Source: Variovorax paradoxus (lineage in GTDB: Bacteria > Pseudomonadota > Gammaproteobacteria > Burkholderiales > Burkholderiaceae_C). Taken from it: a stretch of DNA of 64,000 bases. Shown piece by piece: positions 56,366 through 64,000 of the stretch. A model generated the notes under the pieces. The model made no database searches. It was not told the origin of the DNA and saw nothing but the letters and a program-made list of their open reading frames with translations. The stretch's first letter is position 1; each line of letters starts with the position of its first letter. The translations under genes were made by a program, and so were the position numbers. The stretch is from assembly GCF_022009635.1 (NCBI RefSeq), contig NZ_CP091716.1, positions 945,001 to 1,009,000 on the forward strand, given 5' to 3'.

Positions 56366-57856
56366 TCAGGCCGCGGCGGCGGCAAGGGCCTGCCGGTAGA
56401 CGTCGATGTAGCGGGCGGCGGCGGTGGCCCAGTCGGCGGGGCGGCGCATGGCATTGCCGCGCACTCGCCGCCAGTCGGGCGCGCGCTGGTAGAGCGCGAA
56501 GGCGCGGCGCACGGCGCGCTGGTAGTCGGCCACCTCGAAGCGATCGAACACGAAGCCGGTGGCCTCGCCGCCGGCCAGGTCCTCGAGCGTGCTGTCGACC
56601 ACCGTGTCGGCCAGTCCGCCGACGCGGCGCACCAGCGGCAGGCTGCCGTACTTCAGGCCGTACATCTGCGTGAGGCCGCAAGGCTCGAAGAGCGAAGGCA
56701 CCAGCGTCACGTCGCCGGCGCCGAAGAGCTGGTGCGCGAGCGTCTCGTCGTAGCCGATGGTCACGCTGACCGATTGCGGCGCGGCCGCGGCGCGCTGCCT
56801 GAAGGCGTCTTCGAGCCAGCCCTCGCCGCTGCCCAGCAGCGCGAGCTGGCCGCCCTGCGCGAGCAGCGCATCGAGGCCGTCGAGCACCAACCCCAGGCCC
56901 TTCTGCTCGGTGAGACGGCTCACCAGGATGAACAGCGGCGTGTCCGGCCGCTCGGCCAGCCCCAGCTGGTGCTGCAGCACCGACTTGCAGCGCGCCTTGC
57001 CGGCCATGTGGCGGCCTTCGGGCGTGTGATAGCCCTGCACCAGCGCCGGGTCGGTCGCCGGGTTCCAGACTTGGTCGTCCACCGCGTTCAGGATGCCGCT
57101 GAGCACGCCGCTGCGCTGGCGCAGCAGGCCGTCGAGCCCGCAGCCCTGCTCAGGCGTCTGGATCTCCAGCGCGTAGGTCGGGCTCACGGTGGTGAGCCGG
57201 TCGGCGTAGCACAGGCCGCCCTTCATGAACGAGACCTGGCCGTGGTACTCCACGCCGTTCATCTGGAACGCGGGACCGGGCAGGCCGAGTTCCGCGAAGT
57301 TCCAAGGCGCGAAGAGGCCCTGGTAGGCCAGGTTGTGCACGGTGAACACGCTGCCCACGCGCGACGCGCCCGGCTGGCCGGCTTCGCGCGCGAAATGCAG
57401 GTAGGCCGGCGCGAGCGCGGCATGCCAGTCGTGCGCATGCACCACCTCGGGCTGCCAGGATGGATCGAGCCCCTGCGCGAGCCGCGCCGCCGCCCAGCCC
57501 AGCAGCGCGAAGCGCCGGTGGTTGTCGCCGTAGGGCTGGCGCGAATTGTCTTCATACGGGTTGCCGGGCCGGTCGTAGAGCGCCGGCGCATCGATCACAT
57601 AGGCCGGAATGCCCGGCGTGCCATCGACCGCCACATGCCCCAGCCGCAGCGCGAAGCGCTCGCCCCAGGGCGCGTCGAACTCGGCCACGGGCGCGAGTTC
57701 GCGCACGCCCCGGGTGATCGCCGGAAAGCCCGGCAGCAGCACGCGCGCGTCCTGGCCCTCGGCCATGAGCGCCAGGGGGAGGGCGCCGGCGATGTCCGCC
57801 AGTCCGCCCGTCTTCAGCAGGGGAAAGAGTTCGGCGCTGACTTGCAGGATTCGCAT
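56366..57856 (-). CDS. glgA: Glycogen synthase GlgA
   Basis: A 496-residue GT5 enzyme. [22 protein letters not shown] contains the ADP-glucose binding KxGGL motif (KTGGLAD, residues 15-21), [11 protein letters not shown] follows and [20 protein letters not shown] (part of the donor site) is near the C-terminus. It extends alpha-1,4-glucan using ADP-glucose from GlgC, encoded 22 bases upstream. Confidence 0.96.
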   Translation of the reverse strand: MRILQVSAELFPLLKTGGLADIAGALPLALMAEGQDARVLLPGFPAITRGVRELAPVAEFDAPWGERFALRLGHVAVDGTPGIPAYVIDAPALYDRPGNPYEDNSRQPYGDNHRRFALLGWAAARLAQGLDPSWQPEVVHAHDWHAALAPAYLHFAREAGQPGASRVGSVFTVHNLAYQGLFAPWNFAELGLPGPAFQMNGVEYHGQVSFMKGGLCYADRLTTVSPTYALEIQTPEQGCGLDGLLRQRSGVLSGILNAVDDQVWNPATDPALVQGYHTPEGRHMAGKARCKSVLQHQLGLAERPDTPLFILVSRLTEQKGLGLVLDGLDALLAQGGQLALLGSGEGWLEDAFRQRAAAAPQSVSVTIGYDETLAHQLFGAGDVTLVPSLFEPCGLTQMYGLKYGSLPLVRRVGGLADTVVDSTLEDLAGGEATGFVFDRFEVADYQRAVRRAFALYQRAPDWRRVRGNAMRRPADWATAAARYIDVYRQALAAAAA

Positions 57857-57878
57857 CGTGGCTATCTGTATCTGTCCA

Positions 57879-59192
57879 TCAGTCGGCCGCGAGCCGCTTG
57901 AGCATTTCGCGCGTGACCAGCACCACGCCGTTCTCGGTGCGCTCGAAGCGCGCGGCGTCGGCCTCGGCGTCCTCGCCGATCACCATGTCCTCGGGAATCA
58001 CGCAGGCGCGGTCGATCACCACCTTGCTCAGGCGGCAGCCGCGGCCCACTTCCACGTCGGGCAGCAGCACCGCCTGCGAGATGGTGCAGAACGAGTGGAT
58101 GCGCACGCCCGAGAACAGCACCGAGTCGCTCACCGACGACCCCGACACGATGCAGCCGCCCGAGACGATGGTGTTGGTCGTGAGGCCGGGCTTGCCATCG
58201 CGCCCGAACACGAACTTGGCCGGCGGCAACTGGCGCTGGTAGGTCCAGATGGGCCAGTTGGTGTCGTAGATGTCGAGCTCCGGGGTGATCGAGGCCAGAT
58301 CGAGATTGGCGGCCCAGAAGGCATCGATCGTGCCCACGTCGCGCCAGTAGGTCGGGCTGTCGCCACCGCGCATGGCGCGGGTCACGCACGACATGCCGAA
58401 CGGATGCGCCAGCGCGCGGCCCTCGGCCACGGCGCGCGGAATGATGTCCTTGCCGAAGTCGTGGTCGGAGTCCGGGTCCTTGCTGTCTTCCTCCAGCAGG
58501 CGGTAGAGGTAGTCGGAATCGAACACGTAGATGCCCATGCTGGCCAGCGCCACGTCGGGCTTGCCGGGCATGGCCGGCGGGTCGGCGGGCTTTTCCAGGA
58601 AGGCCGTGACCTTGCGGTCGCCGTCCACGTGCATCACGCCGAAGGCGGTGGCCTCCATGCGCGGCACCTCGATGCAGCCGACGGTGCAGCCCATGCCGTG
58701 TTCGGCATGGTCCTTCAGCATGATCGAGTAGTCCATCTTGTAGATATGGTCGCCGGCCAGCACCACGACGTAGTCGTGCGGCGTGGAGCGGGTCTGGATG
58801 ATGTCCAGGTTCTGGAACACCGCGTCGGCCGTGCCGCGGTACCAGTGCTCGTCGCCCACGCGCTGCTGCGCGGGCAGCACGTCGACCATCTCGTTGAGCT
58901 CGGCCCGCAGGAAGCTCCAGCCGCGCTGCAGGTGTCGCATGAGCGAATGCGACTTGTACTGCGTGACCACCGCCATGCGCCGGATGCCGGAGTTCAGGCA
59001 GTTCGACAGCGCGAAATCGATGATGCGGAACTTGCCGCCGAAGTACACCGCCGGCTTGGCGCGCCGGTCGGTCAGCTGCTTGAGGCGGGAGCCGCGCCCG
59101 CCGGCCAGCACCAGGGCGATGGTGCGGCGCACCAGTTGATGGGCCTGCAGCTCGTGCTGCTGCTGCGGTGCTTTGGGTGCGAGGTTGTCCAT
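57879..59192 (-). CDS. glgC: Glucose-1-phosphate adenylyltransferase GlgC
   Basis: A 437-residue ADP-glucose pyrophosphorylase. The nucleotide-binding [21 protein letters not shown] (first 18 residues shared with the family), [15 protein letters not shown], and the C-terminal left-handed helix with [17 protein letters not shown] are all present. It makes ADP-glucose, the committed step. ATG 59192 has GGAG upstream. 88 bases separate it from glgX. Confidence 0.96.
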   Translation of the reverse strand: MDNLAPKAPQQQHELQAHQLVRRTIALVLAGGRGSRLKQLTDRRAKPAVYFGGKFRIIDFALSNCLNSGIRRMAVVTQYKSHSLMRHLQRGWSFLRAELNEMVDVLPAQQRVGDEHWYRGTADAVFQNLDIIQTRSTPHDYVVVLAGDHIYKMDYSIMLKDHAEHGMGCTVGCIEVPRMEATAFGVMHVDGDRKVTAFLEKPADPPAMPGKPDVALASMGIYVFDSDYLYRLLEEDSKDPDSDHDFGKDIIPRAVAEGRALAHPFGMSCVTRAMRGGDSPTYWRDVGTIDAFWAANLDLASITPELDIYDTNWPIWTYQRQLPPAKFVFGRDGKPGLTTNTIVSGGCIVSGSSVSDSVLFSGVRIHSFCTISQAVLLPDVEVGRGCRLSKVVIDRACVIPEDMVIGEDAEADAARFERTENGVVLVTREMLKRLAAD

Positions 59193-59280
59193 CCTGAAGT
59201 CTCCGTTCGTTCGTTTGCTGGAATCCGTCCGCCGTCAGAGTTTCTGCATCGAGACTAGCACCGCGCCCCGCGGCTGGCTT

Positions 59281-61383
<2,103 letters not shown>

Positions 61384-61408
61384 GGTTTTTGCCTTGCGAA
61401 GGGATTGC

Positions 61409-61965
61409 TTTCCGGGGCCGGGTCTCGCCCCGGCAGGCGACCTACTTTTCTTTGCTTCGCCAAAGAAACGTAGGCAAAAGAAAGGCGACCCCACTGTCTG
61501 CGACCCCTTCGCTGCGCTACGGGGCAACCTGCGGTGCTCGCGTTTCGCGGGGTCTCGCAGAACTCGCTTCGCTCAAACAGCTGCGAGCCCTGATCCGCGA
61601 AACGCTCCGCTCCTCGGCGCAGCCAGAGGGGAGGGGAGCCCACTCGGGCCTTTGCTTCGCTCGGCGCGGGGCTGCAGCAGGCGCTGCGCGCCTGCTGCAG
61701 CATTGGGGGCCGAGCGCAGCGATGGCGCGTTCGGTTCCCAACTCCCTTCTGGCTGCGCCGAGGAGCCCAGACGTAGGCGGGATCAGGGCCGCAGCTGTTT
61801 GAGCGAAGCGAGTTCTGCGGACCCCCGCCGGAGTCGAGCACCGCAGGTTGCCCGTAGCGAAGCGAAGGGACGCAGACAGCAGGGTCGCCTTTCTTTTGCC
61901 TACGTTTCTTTGGCGAAGCAAAGAAAAGTAGGTCGGCCGCCGGGCCGAGACCCGGCCCCGGGAAA
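61409..61965. repeat. Near-palindromic 557-bp intergenic element between glgB and glgX
   Basis: Two long arms are inverted copies about a centre at 61686. 61441-61490 is the exact complement of 61883-61932 (50 of 50). Within each arm is a 34-bp hairpin (61441-61474 and 61899-61932: CCTACTTTTCTTTG stem, CTTCG-type loop). The centre is a 13-bp perfect stem GCTGCAGCAGGCG at 61671-61683 and 61689-61701 with a CTGCG loop. Outside these, arms are similar by eye at about 80%. Every frame is open because of sequence style, but no protein-like segment or Shine-Dalgarno is present. Such elements are frequent between Comamonadaceae genes as I recall. Confidence 0.85.
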
Positions 61966-61981
61966 GAAACACCCAAAAACA

Positions 61982-64000
61982 TCAAACCAACACCCACATC
62001 AAAGTAGCCAAAGGCGGCAAGCTGACAGACAAGGAGTCCGCCTTCCCATGCCAAGCAACAGCCGAGCTTTCGACAACGCCGTTGCCAACCCCGCTCCCCC
62101 CATAAACAACCCCATCCGTATTGATGATCTCCCGATAAGAACCAGCACAGGGAACCCCCAGCCGGTACCCATGCCGAGGCACAGGCGTGAAGTTGCAGAC
62201 AGCGACAACAAACGCCCCGTCACGCGAACGTCGGACAAAAGCAAAAACCGACTGATCCGAATCGTCATGCACGATCCACTCGAACCCGTCCCCGTCATGG
62301 TCGAGCTCATGCAGCGCCGGAAAGTGCCGGTACACGTTGTTCAGGTCGCGCACCAGCCTCCGCACGCCTTGATGCGCCGCATGCTCCAGCAGATGCCAGT
62401 CCAGGCTGCGGTCCGCGTTCCACTCTGCGTACTGCGCGAACTCGCCCCCCATGAACAACAACTTCTTTCCCGGATACGCCCACAGATAGCCATACAGGTT
62501 GCGCAGCCCGGCAAACTTCTGCCATTCGTCGCCCGGCATGCGCCCGATCAGCGAGCCCTTGCCGTGCACCACCTCGTCGTGCGACAGCGGCAGCACGAAG
62601 TTCTCGCTGTGCGCGTACATCAGGCCGAAGGTGATCTTCTGGTGGTGGTGCTTGCGGTAGACCGGGTCGGTGCCGGCATAGGCCAGGGTGTCGTTCATCC
62701 AGCCCATGTTCCACTTGTAATGAAAGCCTAGGCCGCCGTCTTCAGGCGGGCGTGTCACGCCGGGGAAACTGGTCGATTCCTCGGCCAGCGTCACCGCGCC
62801 GGGCCGCTCGACGCCCACCACGCGGTTCATGCGCCGCAAGAAGTCGATCGCTTCGAGGTTCTCCCGCCCGCCGAGCGAGTTGGGTACCCACTCGCCCGGC
62901 TTGCGGCTGTAGTCGCGGTAGAGCATCGAGGCCACCGCGTCCACGCGCAGGCCGTCCACGCCGTAGCGCTCCAGCCAGTAGAGCGCGTTGCCGACGAGGT
63001 AGTTGCGCACCTCGGTGCGCGCGTAGTTGAAGATCAGCGTCTGCCAGTCGTTGTGGAAGCCCTCGCGCGGGTCGGCGTACTCATAGAGCGCGGTGCCGTC
63101 GAAGCGGCCGAGGCCGTGCGCGTCGGTCGGAAAGTGCGCGGGCACCCAGTCCAGGATCACGCCCAGCCCCGCCGCGTGCGCGGCCTCCACGAAATGCCGG
63201 AAGTCGCCCGGCGTGCCGAAGCGCGAGGTGGGCGCGTAAAGCCCGATCGGCTGGTAGCCCCAGGAGCCGTCGAACGGATGCTCGCTGATGGGCAGCAGCT
63301 CGATGTGCGTGAAGCCCATGTCGCGCGCATAGGGCACCAGGGTGTCGGCCAACTCGCGGTAGTCGAGCCACTCGTGGCCGTTGTTCTTGCGGCGCCATGA
63401 GCCCAGGTGCACTTCGTAGATGCTGACCGGCGCGTGGCGCCCGTTGGCCTCGGCGCGGCCCTCGGGCATCTTCACGGCGGCCGGCAGCGGCTGCACCACG
63501 CAAGCGGTGTCGGGGCGCAGCTGCGCCGAGAAGGCAAACGGGTCGGCCTTGCGCAGCACTTCGCCGTGCGCCGACAGAATCTCGAACTCGTAGGCATCGC
63601 CCACCGCCACGTGCGGCGCGAAGATCTCCCACACGCCGCACTCGCGGCGCAGCCGCATCATGTGGCGCCGGCCGTCCCAGTTGTTGAAGTTGCCGACCAC
63701 CGACACGCGCCGCGCATTCGGCGCCCACACCGCGAAGGCCACGCCCTTGACGCCGTTCATCTCGCGCAGGTGGGCGCCCAGCCGCTCCCAGGGCCGCAGG
63801 TGCGTGCCCTCGGCCAGCAGCCAGACGTCGGTGTCTCCCAGCACGAACGGAAAGCGGTAGGGGTCCTCGAGCCGCGAGGTGTGGGCGTCCCAGTCGATCT
63901 GGAACGAATAGCCCATGCGGGCCTCGGCCGCCGGCACCAGGCCGCTGAAGATGTCCGACTCGCCGAGCCGCGAGAGGATCGACAGCGGCCAGCCGGTGCG
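61982..64000 (-). CDS. glgB: 1,4-alpha-glucan branching enzyme GlgB (5' end outside window)
   Basis: A GH13 branching enzyme read to the right edge; 672 residues are visible and the frame is still open at 64000, so the start and probably several dozen N-terminal residues are missing. An internal GTG at 63937 is not the true start, because the sequence before it ([19 protein letters not shown]) continues the N-terminal domain. [17 protein letters not shown] holds the nucleophile Asp, [11 protein letters not shown] the acid Glu and [15 protein letters not shown] the third catalytic Asp. It makes alpha-1,6 branches in glycogen. Its stop lies 17 bases from the edge of the palindromic element. Confidence 0.96.
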   Translation of the reverse strand, partial: RTGWPLSILSRLGESDIFSGLVPAAEARMGYSFQIDWDAHTSRLEDPYRFPFVLGDTDVWLLAEGTHLRPWERLGAHLREMNGVKGVAFAVWAPNARRVSVVGNFNNWDGRRHMMRLRRECGVWEIFAPHVAVGDAYEFEILSAHGEVLRKADPFAFSAQLRPDTACVVQPLPAAVKMPEGRAEANGRHAPVSIYEVHLGSWRRKNNGHEWLDYRELADTLVPYARDMGFTHIELLPISEHPFDGSWGYQPIGLYAPTSRFGTPGDFRHFVEAAHAAGLGVILDWVPAHFPTDAHGLGRFDGTALYEYADPREGFHNDWQTLIFNYARTEVRNYLVGNALYWLERYGVDGLRVDAVASMLYRDYSRKPGEWVPNSLGGRENLEAIDFLRRMNRVVGVERPGAVTLAEESTSFPGVTRPPEDGGLGFHYKWNMGWMNDTLAYAGTDPVYRKHHHQKITFGLMYAHSENFVLPLSHDEVVHGKGSLIGRMPGDEWQKFAGLRNLYGYLWAYPGKKLLFMGGEFAQYAEWNADRSLDWHLLEHAAHQGVRRLVRDLNNVYRHFPALHELDHDGDGFEWIVHDDSDQSVFAFVRRSRDGAFVVAVCNFTPVPRHGYRLGVPCAGSYREIINTDGVVYGGSGVGNGVVESSAVAWHGKADSLSVSLPPLATLMWVLV

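Overview
The window is high-GC DNA (roughly 68-70% in the genes) with typical beta-proteobacterial gene sets. Features that point to Comamonadaceae, most likely Variovorax or a close relative, are the fur/bamE/dapB/exbBD neighbourhood, the hpf-ptsN-hprK trio, a BioMNY biotin transporter, a three-gene proton-translocating transhydrogenase, and several families of hairpin-rich intergenic repeats. It looks chromosomal. I found no insertion sequence, prophage gene, tRNA, rRNA or CRISPR array. The genus is an inference from gene content and sequence style, not from a marker gene.

Layout. 1-1.5 kb: YebC-like factor and a PaiB-like flavin-binding regulator. 1.6-9.8 kb: an XRE/cupin regulator, a GAF protein, a complete dipeptide-type ABC importer (binding protein, two permeases, two ATPases) and an M14 metallopeptidase, tightly packed as if one import-and-cleave unit. 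9.7-15.8 kb: a LysR regulator divergent from three genes joined by 4-base stop/start overlaps (class III aminotransferase, N,N-dimethylformamidase large-subunit homologue, MHS-type transporter). This is the best candidate for an undescribed catabolic module. 15.9-18.7 kb: a PEP mutase/isocitrate lyase-like enzyme and bioMNY. 18.7-26.2 kb: small and poorly known genes (DUF6314, a secreted repeat protein with a strong terminator, a YecD-like hydrolase, a membrane protein, DUF6891, a VanW-glycosyltransferase fusion, a SMI1/KNR4-like protein, a zinc-ribbon membrane protein). 26.2-32 kb: a YhbW-like flavin monooxygenase, an acyl-CoA ligase, mnmA, a NUDIX hydrolase, a DUF4019 protein and an orphan OmpR-type response regulator.

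32-45.7 kb: after a 443-bp AT-rich intergenic region come pntAA-pntAB-pntB, a FadD-type ligase, a second complete dipeptide-type ABC operon (binding protein last), an MTA/SAH nucleosidase, a DUF1275 membrane protein and CorA. 45.9-53.7 kb: a UvrD-like helicase, hpf, ptsN, hprK, then fur divergent from bamE, dapB and an ExbB/ExbD pair. 53.8 kb to the end: a glycogen cluster on the minus strand, read glgB-glgX-glgC-glgA-glgP, with glgB running off the right edge.

Between glgB and glgX lies a near-palindrome of about 557 bp that carries no gene but opens long false reading frames on both strands. Two copies of another roughly 95-bp repeat sit inside and just after the second ABC operon. These elements, the aminotransferase/DMFase-like module and the VanW fusion are the most rewarding places to look further.
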